From assembly GCF_021462225.1 (NCBI RefSeq), contig NC_061806.1:24882144-24946143 (forward strand): 64,000 nucleotides of DNA. Direction: 5' to 3'. Below are positions 1-10,528 of this stretch, in pieces. The translations under genes were made by a program, and so were the position numbers. Origin of the DNA: Girardinichthys multiradiatus (taxonomy: Eukaryota > Chordata > Actinopteri > Cyprinodontiformes > Goodeidae). The notes beneath the pieces were generated by a model. That model saw only the letters and a program-made list of their open reading frames with translations, had not been told where the DNA came from and ran no database searches. Numbering within the stretch: the first letter of the stretch is position 1; the number at the start of each line of letters is the position of its first letter.

Positions 1-936
1 AGAGGAGCACAGAAAAACGATGACATTTATCAGATAGAAGATAAACCAATCCTCCCAAAACATTTATACAACACAGCGGCTACAGTGACACATTGGGAAG
101 ACCCACGTGTCAAGGGGGGAATATGTCACATCTGGTAAAGCATTAATGCTACACTATAAATTTTTCTGACTAGGCAAAGAATTTTTGCAGATCATGCATA
201 ATTTGTTGCAAACACGGGGGAAGAAATATTGCCTAGTCGTAATAGATGGACCTAGTGACACATTTCTTCCCCACATATGGTATCCCACAGACTATAAGGT
301 CAGATAATGGAACTCATTTTGTAAATAAATTAATAGAACTAAGTTCTAATGCATTAGGGTTTCAGTTAAAGATTAAGGAAAACAATGGAAGAAACAGGGA
401 GGCCATGGCCCGAATGCCTATCCCTGGTTAAATTATGGATGAGAATAACTCCAAATCAAACTGGTCTTACTCCATTTGCCACCTACTGTAGATCATTGTA
501 TAACTCCACCCACTGTGTTCTGAGCCTGAGATCACATGGCACCAAGTTGCTGATGTGAATTTGTATTCTCAAAGAAATAGTACATGGCAGACCGTTTTCT
601 CTGCCTTCTGACATGAATGAAATAGAGAAAGCACAACAGGAAACTTCATTAGCTGAGTGGATGAATAAAATGTTGCAGACAAAAGAAAAACAAATGTCCA
701 GTGGTCTGTCGATAATCTCTGCTCCTATCCCACAGAATGACCTGAGGCCTGGAGACCTGGTCCTGATTAAGACACTCCACCGGAAGGATTGGAGCACTCC
801 TTGGTGGAAAGGGCCGTTTCAAATACTTCTGACAACGCCCACAGCTCTGAAAATAGCAGAGAGGCCTTCCTGGATCCATAAAACCCACTGTAAGCCAGTT
901 TTGCCGTTACAGGAGCCAAACCAACCGACGGGGTAG
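1..936 (+). pseudogene. pol: Endogenous retrovirus pol remnant (integrase)
   Basis: This is the 3' end of a retroviral pol gene; gag, protease and reverse transcriptase would lie left of the window. Three integrase pieces are visible in different frames. The first (1-135) resembles the N-terminal zinc-binding domain and ends at a stop. The second (about 205-480) holds the core with a SDNGTHF motif around the second catalytic Asp. The third (613-936) is the C-terminal SH3-like domain (GDLVLIK, then WWKGPFQILLTTPTALKI), ending at a stop at 934-936. The core appears internally deleted, because the first-Asp segment runs almost directly into the second-Asp segment. The usual region of the catalytic Glu is not recognisable. 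With stops, frame changes and the deletion, no functional integrase is expected. The C-terminal domain wording is gammaretrovirus-like (family knowledge). Confidence 0.85.
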
Positions 937-1030
937 CAGAGGAAGTCCGGGTTCAAAGGAGTTGGAGGACCCATATGGCCCAGCGTCTCAAACTGGTGAA
1001 GAAAACAGCTGATCTGCGCCCAATTATAAA

Positions 1031-2449
1031 ATGGCTCTCTGTAACATGTGGACAGGACTGATAAGCCTGAGCTTAATTCTGGTAGCAGGACTCTTTCTCT
1101 ATCTAAAGCAGGATCCACAGGAGGTGATACCGAACCAGAAGAGATGGACATCAGACGGGACCCATCTCAGACCACTGACGGAAGGACATGACACACACCC
1201 ATTTCTGCAAAATTACTGGTATCGTTATGTGTATGACACAGCTAAAACTCAAAATAAAACTGATTGTTATGTGTGTTCTATAATGCCTGTGCATTCCCAA
1301 GGCCCCACCATATATGTCAAAGCTATGAACCTCACCGAGACAAGTTGCGCCATATCAATGGGCCTGATAGGATATACAAATAAAAAGTTCTTTCTTATGC
1401 CAAACCAATCTTTCAGTAACCAGAGATTAAATTACAGTTGTGACCCAGAAAACTGCACTTGCGACAGAAAACAATGGCAACCTCTCAACATTACAGGGAA
1501 ATCAGAACCATTCAAAGCATATGTAACAGACCCCGGAAACCATCGACACTGCATAAGACAAAATATTACAGGGAATCATACTCATTTTGTAGGGAATACT
1601 ACGAAATGTAACTACTTCTACACTTACAGGAATAATCCCGGAAACGGCACATACCTGATAGAAGGGGTGGCATGGTTATGTGATAATAACGCTTATGTAC
1701 TTCCACCCAGTTGGTATGGTGTATGTGCCCCAGTTTTCACATCAGATCACACTGTGGTACTTAGTAAGCAGACTATAGTTATACCACATAGGAGATCAAA
1801 AAGGGAAATAGATGTTAAACCACATGACCCCATTTGGGGAACAAATGTCCCAGATGAATTTAAACTTTGGTCTAAAGATGATAAAACATTATTATCTCTC
1901 TTACCCTGGTTAGGTGTGGGCAAATTAATGCTGCGCGTGGAAACTTTAAGTTATCGATTTGGATTGTTTCTAAATAACTCCATAATAGTAGAAGAGGGTC
2001 AAAACACAGAAATGAGCGCTATGCGAGCCATGATAATTCAGAACCGCATGGCTTTGGATATTCTAACAGCATCAACGGGGGGCGTTTGTGTTCTATTGAA
2101 TAACACCTGTTGCACATATATCCCAGATAATATACACTCTGCAAACATAACGGGAGCATTAAACAACCTACGGAATCTGCAAAATGTCATGGCACATGAC
2201 CACCCAGATCCTAACTCTTCTTGGTTAGATTGGATGCTCACAGGGGGATGGATAAATCTGTTTAAGGTTCTCCTAGTTGCAGTAATAGCATGCATGGGCC
2301 TTCTGTGTCTCCTGTCAATATGTATTATCCCATGTTGCAAATGCATGGTACAAAGAATAGTAACTCAGTCAGTCACTGTAGCATATGCAACACTGAACCA
2401 GGTAGAAATGCACGAAAATGAAGGGGACGATTATGATGACATGTTGTAA
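1031..2449 (+). CDS. env: Intact endogenous retroviral envelope glycoprotein
   Basis: An uninterrupted 472-codon env frame encodes a class I viral fusion glycoprotein. Residues about 5-25 are a hydrophobic signal peptide. The surface subunit (to 258) carries a CXXC at 79-82 and ten N-glycosylation sequons. A furin-type RSKR site lies at 255-258. The transmembrane subunit (259-472) has a hydrophobic stretch at 287-297 that could be an internal fusion peptide, a heptad-rich helix about 328-350, and a CX6CC motif at 353-361. It has four more sequons, a membrane anchor about 413-433, Cys residues 435, 436 and 438 just inside the membrane, and a 39-residue tail. CXXC plus CX6CC is the hallmark of gamma-type Env with a disulphide-linked, isomerising subunit pair (family knowledge). 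The surface subunit is short and its CXXC is N-terminal, unlike mammalian gammaretroviruses. The frame starts 95 bp after the broken pol frame. Whether it is expressed is unknown. Confidence 0.9.
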   Translation: MALCNMWTGLISLSLILVAGLFLYLKQDPQEVIPNQKRWTSDGTHLRPLTEGHDTHPFLQNYWYRYVYDTAKTQNKTDCYVCSIMPVHSQGPTIYVKAMNLTETSCAISMGLIGYTNKKFFLMPNQSFSNQRLNYSCDPENCTCDRKQWQPLNITGKSEPFKAYVTDPGNHRHCIRQNITGNHTHFVGNTTKCNYFYTYRNNPGNGTYLIEGVAWLCDNNAYVLPPSWYGVCAPVFTSDHTVVLSKQTIVIPHRRSKREIDVKPHDPIWGTNVPDEFKLWSKDDKTLLSLLPWLGVGKLMLRVETLSYRFGLFLNNSIIVEEGQNTEMSAMRAMIIQNRMALDILTASTGGVCVLLNNTCCTYIPDNIHSANITGALNNLRNLQNVMAHDHPDPNSSWLDWMLTGGWINLFKVLLVAVIACMGLLCLLSICIIPCCKCMVQRIVTQSVTVAYATLNQVEMHENEGDDYDDML

Positions 2450-2587
2450 ATAAATCACATAAAAAGCCTGAGTGTACTCATACATTGTATTTCATAAAAT
2501 GACCTTACAGCAGAAAATCGAAAGAAGTTGTTGCTTAAGTGAAATGAGAAAAAGTACAATGATGACATAAACAGGGCAGATTTTTTC

Positions 2588-2703
2588 ATTCTTTTATTTT
2601 TATGATTTCAAGTATTATTCTTTTATTTTTATGATTTCAAGTATTATTCTTTTATTTTTATGATTTCAAGTATTATTCTTTTATTTTTATGATTTCAAGT
2701 ATT
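2588..2703. repeat. Four perfect tandem copies of a 29-bp AT-rich unit
   Basis: Copies lie at 2588-2616, 2617-2645, 2646-2674 and 2675-2703 and appear identical. The block sits in the retroviral 3' non-coding stretch between the env stop and the polypurine tract. There are no spacers, so this is a minisatellite. Confidence 0.95.
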
Positions 2704-2852
2704 AATCAACATTTAACTTTTAATGGTTGCCGAGGGAGGCGGGACCGTATGAGTATTTCCCACAAAATATAATCTGTTTACCGTCCGTGGGTTTCTGCTC
2801 ATACAGAGTATTTTTCTTATTCGTTTTTATATTAAATGTTTTTACTTGTGAT

Positions 2853-2863
2853 AAAAGGAGGGA
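2853..2863 (+). promoter_or_regulatory. Retroviral polypurine tract
   Basis: An 11-base purine run (aaaaggaggga) ends one base before the TG that opens the LTR. This is the expected place and composition for the plus-strand primer of reverse transcription. Confidence 0.85.
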
Positions 2864-2864
2864 C

Positions 2865-3158
2865 TGTTGGATGGGTGCAAAAACTTGTAATCACTCATGT
2901 AAAAACTTTGTGTTGCAAGGCACCTGCACTATGCCTTCCTCCCTGTGTGTGTGAGATCATTGTTATCTCTGTGTGAACCAGCCTCCTTTCTGTCTCACAC
3001 ACACACATCCTGTCTGAACTGTCTGTTGAACTGTGCATATAAATAAAGAGATAGGGTGTCTAAAACTTTGTAGTTTCACTGCAAAGTGGGCTACCCTTGC
3101 TGCAAGTAACTCTGACTGTATCGTTCTTACCTCTGAGTTGACTAAATAATACCTAACA
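2865..3158 (+). mobile_element. 3' LTR of the endogenous retrovirus
   Basis: A 294-bp LTR begins TGTTGG directly after the polypurine tract and ends CTAACA, giving the canonical TG...CA ends. It holds a TATA-like box and AATAAA near 3038-3047. The 5' LTR is outside the window, so LTR divergence and target-site duplication cannot be assessed. Confidence 0.8.
3038..3047 (+). promoter_or_regulatory. LTR TATA-like box overlapping a poly(A) signal
   Basis: TATAAA at 3038-3043 overlaps AATAAA at 3042-3047 inside the LTR. Either can be functional in a compact LTR, and which one is used is not decidable here. Confidence 0.5.
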
Positions 3159-4829
3159 GATAGATTCTCATTGGATAATTACAGTATGGTTCATTATAAT
3201 TCAGCTGGTAACAAGGTATTAGAGCATAACTGATGCAGGGAGTAGCTTCTAATTTTTCAGAAGACACATCCTGTGATCATAGAAAAGATGTTATTCTCTT
3301 TCATAAGGGTCAAATTATTGACATGCATCAAGTAAAGAAATGATCTAATGAGATTTCTGAAACTGCTAAAATTGGGTTTTGAAATGTCCAATTATTACAC
3401 CTGGAAGGACGGTGGGGAAGCACCATCTTCACGGAAGAGATGTGGTTGGAGAAAATTTAGCCGAACTGATGGCTATGTTCAATCAGTTCAGCTATGCATT
3501 CTGAGGTCTTTGGGTTCACAGCTGTTTGAGATAACGTCAGTGTGAATCTCAGCATGAAGATGAACCATGCTGCCTTCCTTCCAATGCACAGCTGCGCATG
3601 ATAAAAACAAGCACCTTGTGTGTATGAACTTCTTTTTTTAATCAGTTCTCTATCTTGTCCTACCCTTACCAGTAGGTCTTTATCATTAACTCAAAGGGTG
3701 AAACACAGAACAAGGATTTAACAAGTGCATGTAGCTAAACAGCTCTGTCACGACAAAGGAATGATAGTGGAAGTCAGGGGAAGACTGAGAAAGCGATCTG
3801 AAAACTGCTTCTGAAACATGTGTGAGATGTGATGATGCAAACAGGGCTGGCATTCTGAAGCAGGAAAATAAATGGACAGGAAGAGAAGGGTTGGTACTGT
3901 TGCGACAGCAAACATCCCTACCTCGGTGTACCAAAAGCGGGGAAAGGTGCAGGGTGTTAAAGGTCCAGGATATGCAGACAATTAGGTAAGGGGAGGTTTA
4001 AAAAAATGTTGCTTGGATCAGAAGCTGGCCAACAAGCAGCGGTGCTCTCATTGTCCCCTTGGGTGTTCCTGTCAGGGCTCCAGGGAGGCAGATCTAATTC
4101 AGTTAATTGGCTCTTAGAATTACATGTAAGATCAATCAGGGAACCTTTAAGTTAAGGGTAGAAGAGACTTTCCTCTGCGTCCTCAGCAAACAAATCATTT
4201 TCTCCTCTGTAACACACGATTTTTATGTTTTAGTACAGAGTCTTACTTAGTACAATAACGTTGTTTCAATAATTAAGTTACAATTCAAGCACAAACTGTA
4301 GAATAGGGAATCTGTGAGAGAGTGAGGGGCTCTTTGATCTCTGCATGACATCAGTGAATTAAAGAGGTTAATCCCATTTCAAACTGCAAGAACAATCTGA
4401 AACTATGCAAAACATGAGATCCCTGATGGGTTGTGACCAACTAACCACACAGAGTCTGAATCATGCGACTTCTGCCCTCCTCCACCCACTCACAAGACAG
4501 GATATGAGTTTCCCCACGTTTTCTGGACATATGATTAATATTTTGTTCGTTTCTTTAGCCTGTGACCCACTAAAAACATTCTGAAGAGGCTACATCAGCA
4601 TGCTTCAACCTTTGTATGGGATAATTTCTAAGCAGTGCACTGCTTCAAAATTGTTACACACTGATTCATTTTTAGATCTTTGAAAGCAAATCAGTGCTGA
4701 CTAAAAGGGATGTTCTGCTATCTGGTGAAATCACATAAAATATTTCCTGAATTCCACATGCATGCTGGATTGAAGCAGTAATTTGAAACACCGAAGGTTT
4801 AGTTGTGATAGGTGAGTTAAAAGAAAAAT
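3159..4829. other. Intergenic, no gene recognised
   Basis: Both strands show only short open frames (for example 3348-3545 plus, 3686-3934 minus) with no recognisable domain. No repeat family is recognised. Confidence 0.5.
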
Positions 4830-5870
4830 GTTTTTTCAAACGATGACTTCATTCATAAAGGGAAAAAAGCTATCCAAACCAATTCTGCTTTACATAAAAA
4901 TATAATTATCCCCCTTATTAAATGATGAATTTACTGTGATTAATTACAGTTTTTGCAAGCTGAGTTCAATTTTACATATATGGGACCTGTCCGACAACAT
5001 GAAGTAGGTCAAAAAATTTCAAAAAGCAATACGTCTTGACCCCAATTAAAGAAATTCAAGAATAGGTGAGAAAACAGGGCCACTAACATATGAGTCTGGA
5101 AAAGGTTACAAAGCCATTAGCCAAAGGCTTTGGGATGCCAGTGAACCACAGTGCCCTAATCTACAAAGAGGTCTAAGAGGCCACAAAATAACCCAGAGCA
5201 ACATTTAAAGCACTGCAGGCCCATTTGGCTCATTCAAGGTCAATGTTCATGTTTCAACAATAAGAAAGAAACTTGGAAAAATGGTAGACTTTTGGAAAAA
5301 ATATTCTGTGGCTCTCCGGAAAAAGGTGGAACTCTTTGGAGCGTCTCGTTCATCTGGCATAAAACAAACACGGCATTTCCGAAAAAGAACATCATATCCA
5401 CAGTCAACATGTCGGTGGTATTGTGACGGTCTGGGGATGCCTTTCTGTTTCAGGAGCTAATTGATGGAACCATGAGTTCTGCTCTATATCAGAAAATCCT
5501 GAAGACATTAAACCAAAGCTCATTTGGGTTATGCAGCAATACATTTGTTTTGTGTTGCACCATTCACCACACAAAGTTCCTTATCCTGGAAAATGTTTTT
5601 TATGGCACTGACAATGAAGTGTTCTGACACTGACACCAGCATACTTAAGCATGGTCAAAAGCTGGACCTAAATCCTGTTCAAATGTTGTGGCATGACCTC
5701 AAGCAGGCTGTTTATACTTCAATACCTTTGATTAGGATAGATTTATCATATTTTACTCTGGTTATCTTCGTCTGATCTTAAAATCTGATTGATTATCTGA
5801 AACTTTTAAGTGAGACAAAAAGCAAAAACATCAGCAATCTGTAAGGAGGCAAAGACTTTTTACTGCATTA
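4830..5870 (+). mobile_element. Decayed Tc1/mariner-like transposon
   Basis: The segment reads as a badly decayed Tc1-like element. It includes a helix-turn-helix region near 5095-5170 (gaaaaggttacaaagccatt), the segment around 5225-5285 (caacaataagaaagaaactt), a segment near 5400-5440 matching the 'GTVTVWGC' part of the transposase, and a tail near 5655-5700 matching 'LDLNPVQMLWHDLKQA'. The last resembles the region before the third catalytic residue, with Gln where Glu is expected. Many stops and indels; non-functional. A related truncated copy lies at 42118-42910. Confidence 0.75.
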
Positions 5871-7391
5871 CACCACATCACAGCTTGGTCAAATTTTCAC
5901 TGGAAAGCACATCATATTTTCCTGTTCCCATCTTTTCTTCTATTCTTGCTTGTCTCTGAGCTTCCTTTGCAGAGAAACACTCACAGCTATCATGCTGCCA
6001 TCGTGTGTCTTGGGGATTTTTAGCTGTTTTCATAGTATTATTGATTTGGTTTCCTCTGCACTGAACACCTCTTTTTTCTCTTATTGAATGACCTTGTTCC
6101 ATTAGCGCAACACTTCCTGTTCAGACACAGCAACCTGTTTCACAGAGACTTTATCAGCCATGTGTCCTTTCTACATCAATAAATGCATTCCTCACATTTT
6201 AGTGTTCATTAGACTCAACAGTGTGTGCAAGCTATCTAAGAGGGAAACACTAATTTATTTTTTAGATTCATCAAATATATATATTTGAGTAATCTCTCAT
6301 TATGTTATACTTTTTCCTAGTAAGCTGAACACTTCTGCATTATTTGAAAATTATTCTATCCATTTTTTTTTAAGTTTTATGTATTTTTGGTCAACTATTA
6401 GATGATTTCCCCCTAACAATGTATAATAAATCATTCATGCATAAAAAATATGTGTAAGGAAATGACCTGGAAGGAAACACTTTTATACGGGATGTTAAGG
6501 CAGTTTATTATTAGCAGTCTGACTCAATATTTTTGATGTTTCTTCAGTTAAATTGAAAAAATAACAAAAAAACACAGCATGACAGACATAACTTTATACA
6601 CACTTATCAGACACACACACACTGTAATCCCACCAGGTTTTTGGGTTTTCTTGGGTCAGCGTTTGACAGACACAGCTTTTATTTCGACCCGATTAGTTTT
6701 GGGCACAGTCATTGCATGGCCTCTGTTGGTTGGGATAACGCTCATTGGTGTCCGCCTCACTGGATCTATTCAGGCAGGCCCACACAATCACATAGAACTG
6801 GCAGACCTAACGCCTAACCCAGAGTGTCAGGCCAGCCCAGTCAGCAAATGCAATGACCCCATCCCACCCCTTTCCCCTATTTTAATTGGAGCAGGGGGCA
6901 AGACTGAGGCAAGAGGAGAGAAAGGAAGAGAGACAGGAGGGACCAGATCCTGCAGGATAACCTGACCCAGCGAGTAAAAAAAGAAAAATACAGAGAGTGT
7001 ATGTGAGAGAAAGAAAGATTGCCCTGCAAGTCAACTTTTACACAGTTCTGAATTATTAACCCCTTTGACCTGTGTGTCAAGTGACCGATTAGTCACTCCT
7101 TTTAAATATTTGGGATTCCGGCATGCTTGTGGACATACATCCCGTTCTTAATAAGTAATCCTATCTGTAAAGAACAAGCATGAAGTATGGTTTTATAGAT
7201 GCAAATAGACACAAAGCCAACTTGGCTCAAGAAAACATAAAATATGAACATTGATGGGTTTCAGACTGTAAATATGAGAAGAGAGAAGATACATTTATAC
7301 ATACATTTGTAGTAGTTTGGAGTGCTAATTAGCTGAAAGGTCCTCTGCTGCCCTCTTGTGGAGGGAGAGGTTTAGCTCATTTAGAAAAAGA
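5871..7391. other. Intergenic, no gene recognised
   Basis: The longest open frame is 128 codons at 6579-6965 on the plus strand. It has no recognisable domain, and its C-terminal part is low-complexity. AT-rich sequence dominates 6240-6560. Confidence 0.5.
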
Positions 7392-7776
7392 ACCATGAGG
7401 CAGGCTGCACGGTGGTGAAGTTGGTAGCACTGTTGCCTTGCAGCAAGAAGGTCCTGGGTTTGATTCCCAGCCGGGGGTCTTTATGCATGAAGTTTGCATG
7501 TTCTCCCCATGCATGCGTGGGTTCTCACCGGGTGCGCCGGCTTCCTCCCACAGTCCAAAGACATGTCTGTTAGGTTAATTGGTCACTCTAAATTGCCCTT
7601 AGGTGTATGAATGAGTGTGTGGATGGTTGTTTGTGTGTTGCCCTGCGATGGACTGGTGACCTGTCCAGGGTACCCCGCCTCTCACCCATAGACTGCTGGA
7701 GATAGGCACCAGCTTCCCTGCGACCCACTATGGAATAAGCGGTAGAAAATGACTGACTGACCGACCATGAGGCAGG
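7392..7776 (+). mobile_element. tRNA-derived SINE (family B, copy 1) with 13-bp duplication
   Basis: The body at 7405-7763 has a tRNA-like head. A box-A-like segment lies near 7420 and a box-B-like GGTTTGATTCC near 7457, followed by a conserved body and a (GACT)n tail. A perfect 13-bp target-site duplication (accatgaggcagg) flanks it at 7392-7404 and 7764-7776, showing retroposition. A second copy is at 50794-51168. Confidence 0.9.
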
Positions 7777-8613
7777 GCATTTTCCTATAGGGATAATATT
7801 GGACACTGTCTCATTAAAGTAGCTGTTTATTGACTTTACTTCAAAATGATACAGCTCACTTATAATATGCACCAGATCAATGTGATTTTGTGACAACTTG
7901 TGGAGTCTATATTCAACAACAAAAAATCTTTGCACTAAATTGTGTTTTAATAGGACCTCAATTCAACCTGTTAGCAATCCCTCACAGATGATATGACTTG
8001 TAATGACAAAGGTGAGCTGTTCTGAATTGTACCGTAGTTTAACTGTGCAAAACCCTCAAAGGCAAAGGCATAAACATTTCTCTACCATATCTGACCAAAA
8101 TGTATGCTTTTACCTGAGCTTCAGACTTATCTGGAGGTTATAAAAGGAATTTGGGGCCAAATCTATCTGGTTCTTTCTTTCCAAATGCATTAGAAGAAAA
8201 ACACACTGCCTGCACAGAAAGACAAGAAAGAAAAGAAAAGTAAATGCCAAATAAACGTAAAAGTTGAGTGAAATGAGATGAATAACATTCTTCCGATCAT
8301 GTTTTCTAGCTTTGAACAAATGTACTACTGACTTTTTTTAATCTTCTAAAAATCTTTTTCTTATACATTTCTAGCAACAGTATTAGTATTATTTATTTAT
8401 TTTATTTTGTTCTTTCTGTTTTGGTTTCATGAGAAATATGCAAAAAATATCCTTCTCAAAATGGATTGTATTTTAAATATTAGTAATTTGACAGTAGATC
8501 CCTTTTAATGCTTTACTGGCATTTCAGTCTTGGACAAAGATCTGATTCGGTCAGATGTTTGCCCCTAAAAAACTTGTTTTACCTGCTGATAGGGCATAAA
8601 CTCATTTTCTCCC
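7777..8613. other. Intergenic, AT-rich, no gene recognised
   Basis: No coding frame or repeat family is recognised. Short frames on both strands look like chance. Confidence 0.5.
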
Positions 8614-9168
8614 TGTTATGATTTGGGGTTGTTTGGTTTTTGGTTTCGGGTTTTTTCTTATGTTTTTCACAGTTAAGGTTTTGAATCGTTCTTTTGTTTA
8701 TTATTATTATTTATTATTATTATTCTTAGATTTTGAATCATGCTTCTGTTTATTATTTTTCTGGTCATGTTTTAGTCTTGTTCATGTTTTGTCAAGTTTG
8801 GTTTTGTTTGTATATTAGAGTCTCTGTTTTTGCCGCAGCCACGTTTTGTTCTGTCTGTTAATTAAGTTTATTCGGTTCACCTGCTCCAAGTTAATCTGTC
8901 TCCTTGCTCCACCTGGTTTTCACTCCATATATTCACACCTGTTCAGTTAGTCATCGCGGAAACATTTCTCATATCATGTCTTGTTCTCAAATCATGCTCT
9001 TGTCTTGCTTTGTGGTTCATGCCAAGCCTGTCCTGCCTGTCCGTTTTTTGTTTTGTTCCTGCCTCTTCTGAGAGGGAGTTTTTGTTTTTTATTAAATCAT
9101 TTTTGCACTTACCATCACGCTGCCTGGTCGTCTGCATTCTGGGGTCCTATATCTCGTAAACCTTAACA
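8614..9168 (+). repeat. LTR of a probably non-autonomous LTR retrotransposon
   Basis: A 555-bp segment opens TGTTATG and closes TTAACA. It is T-rich, contains a (TTA)n run near 8700-8730, and near its end has a poly(A)-signal-like attaaa before a conserved-looking R/U5 stretch. The internal region follows directly. No matching second LTR is seen downstream, because a LINE fragment begins at about 10529. Confidence 0.6.
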
Positions 9169-9325
9169 GAATGTTTCCGCCAACAACGGATCTCGCGGAT
9201 GAGCATCAGGCTAGCTCCATGGACCTCTTTACTTTCCTGTCTAGGGAGACGGAGAAGTCACTACGCCGTTCTGCAGGGCTGTCAGTGCTGCGGTCGGCTT
9301 ATGATGGATCCAGGTTGGCGATTCC

Positions 9326-10216
9326 ATGTCCGGGGACAGGTCCCCTTCGTCGCCGTTCTCCGCCTGCTCCCCTGGCTGCGCATTTTGGTCCGGCAGTGAA
9401 GCCGTCGCCCTCCTCCCGCTGCAAGAAACGCTGGCGTGGAGCACCTTTCTGTGGTTCGGCTGCCGAGGAGGTGTTTTCCTGCCATCCTACGTGAGGGCTG
9501 CGGCAAGTAAGCCCGCATCTTCATCTGCCACAGCGCTGTGTGCCAGGCTCGCTGCACCTCCGCCCATGCCGTCTGCGCTCGCTCCAGCCCGGTGTTCTGT
9601 TGCAACACCTGACGAGCTGGAGCAGCACTTGAGGTTCTATGCACGCCAAATAAAGAGCTTCAGGACGACCAGTATCATGTATTCCTCTCCTGTGCTGATG
9701 GAGAGGATCAGGCAGATGGAGAGGGACTATGAGACTGCAATAAGGCAGTTTTACTGCCGTCCACCTCCTCCCACGTCAGGTCCACAGAGCGCTGCTGCAG
9801 AGCAGCCCACGTCAGCTCCACAGCCAGGTCTACAGCCTGACACACCTCAGCCTGACTCCAGGCCTGACCCTGAGTCAGCCTCAACCCCCTCCACACGGCG
9901 CAGAGGACGTCGTAAGAGGGACGCTTCGGCTCAAGTCATCGGGGGCCCCGGCGACGCCTCGGCTCACGCCACTGAGGGTCCGGCTGACGCCTCAGCCCCT
10001 GCTCACGCCACTGAGGGTCTCGGCGATGCCTCAGCCCCTGTTCCTAGTCTGCAGGGGTTCAGTGAGGAACTGGTCCTCGTTCTGGCTTCTGAACCCAGAG
10101 ACGAGGGGTTTGAGGAGGAAGCGCCGCCAGACCCTGTTCCTGAGGGGTTCAAGGAACAGTTTGTCCTTGTTTTGGTCTCTGAACCCAGCTCTGAGGGTTC
10201 CGCAGGCTCTGCTTAA
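9326..10216 (+). CDS. Hypothetical Pro/Ala-rich protein of the LTR element
   Basis: A 296-codon frame with no domain I can name. Residues about 90-145 form a charged, possibly helical segment (near 'ELEQHLRFYARQIKSF' and 'MERIRQMERDYETAIRQF'), which could be a degenerate gag-like part. The next 50 residues are rich in Pro, Gln and Ser. A basic RRRGRRKR stretch follows, then imperfect repeats built on GDASA and HATEGP-type units and an acidic C-terminus with repeated 'LVLVLxSEP' segments. The frame from 9171 is in another phase, so the original protein probably began there and was frameshifted. Proteins of this wording are common in fish repeats. It is unlikely to be a host gene. Confidence 0.4.
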   Translation: MSGDRSPSSPFSACSPGCAFWSGSEAVALLPLQETLAWSTFLWFGCRGGVFLPSYVRAAASKPASSSATALCARLAAPPPMPSALAPARCSVATPDELEQHLRFYARQIKSFRTTSIMYSSPVLMERIRQMERDYETAIRQFYCRPPPPTSGPQSAAAEQPTSAPQPGLQPDTPQPDSRPDPESASTPSTRRRGRRKRDASAQVIGGPGDASAHATEGPADASAPAHATEGLGDASAPVPSLQGFSEELVLVLASEPRDEGFEEEAPPDPVPEGFKEQFVLVLVSEPSSEGSAGSA

Positions 10217-10377
10217 GCCTCTGAGGGTTCCACAGAGTTTCTGGGGGGTCCTCTACTCTGCTCGGTCAGCCTCCTGACCAACCTGCAGGTTCCCGTCGCA
10301 GGCTGCCACGGTCTCTACGCTACTGTCAGCCTCCACGTCTTTGTCGCAGGTCTTCATGACTTTGCCGTCGACCTCCC

Positions 10378-10512
10378 AGAACTCTGTGCCTGCTCGGGAC
10401 AACCTCCTGGTCGCCCGCCTGAACTCTGTGCCTGCTCGGGACAACCTCCTTGTCGCCCGCCTGAACTCTGTGCCTGCTCGGGACGACCTCCTGGTCGCCC
10501 GCCTGAACTCTG
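10378..10512. repeat. Three 42-bp tandem repeats plus a partial fourth
   Basis: Copies at 10378-10419, 10420-10461 and 10462-10503, with a 9-bp partial copy to 10512. The 42-bp unit is an exact multiple of three and encodes a 14-residue repeat (NSVPARDNLLVARL), with one N to D change in copy 3. Confidence 0.95.
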
Positions 10513-10528
10513 TTTTTTGTTTCAGAAG

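Larger units (their letters stand above)
9169..10527 (+). mobile_element. Internal region of the LTR element, Pro/Ala-rich
   Basis: GC-rich sequence unlike its AT-rich neighbours follows the LTR. It begins with a start codon at 9171 and continues through the long frame at 9326-10216 and a 42-bp tandem repeat. It carries no protease, reverse transcriptase or integrase, so it would depend on another element. It stops abruptly at the junction with a LINE fragment. Confidence 0.55.

Noticed and set aside
2588..2703. Regular 29-bp repeats as a CRISPR array
   Set aside because: No spacers; units are contiguous. Vertebrate context.
6579..6965. 128-codon open frame as a gene
   Set aside because: No domain, no splice structure, low-complexity C-terminus; chance frame in a GC-richer patch.
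9282..9644. Minus-strand frame opposite the Pro/Ala-rich region
   Set aside because: Shadow of GC-rich plus-strand coding sequence.
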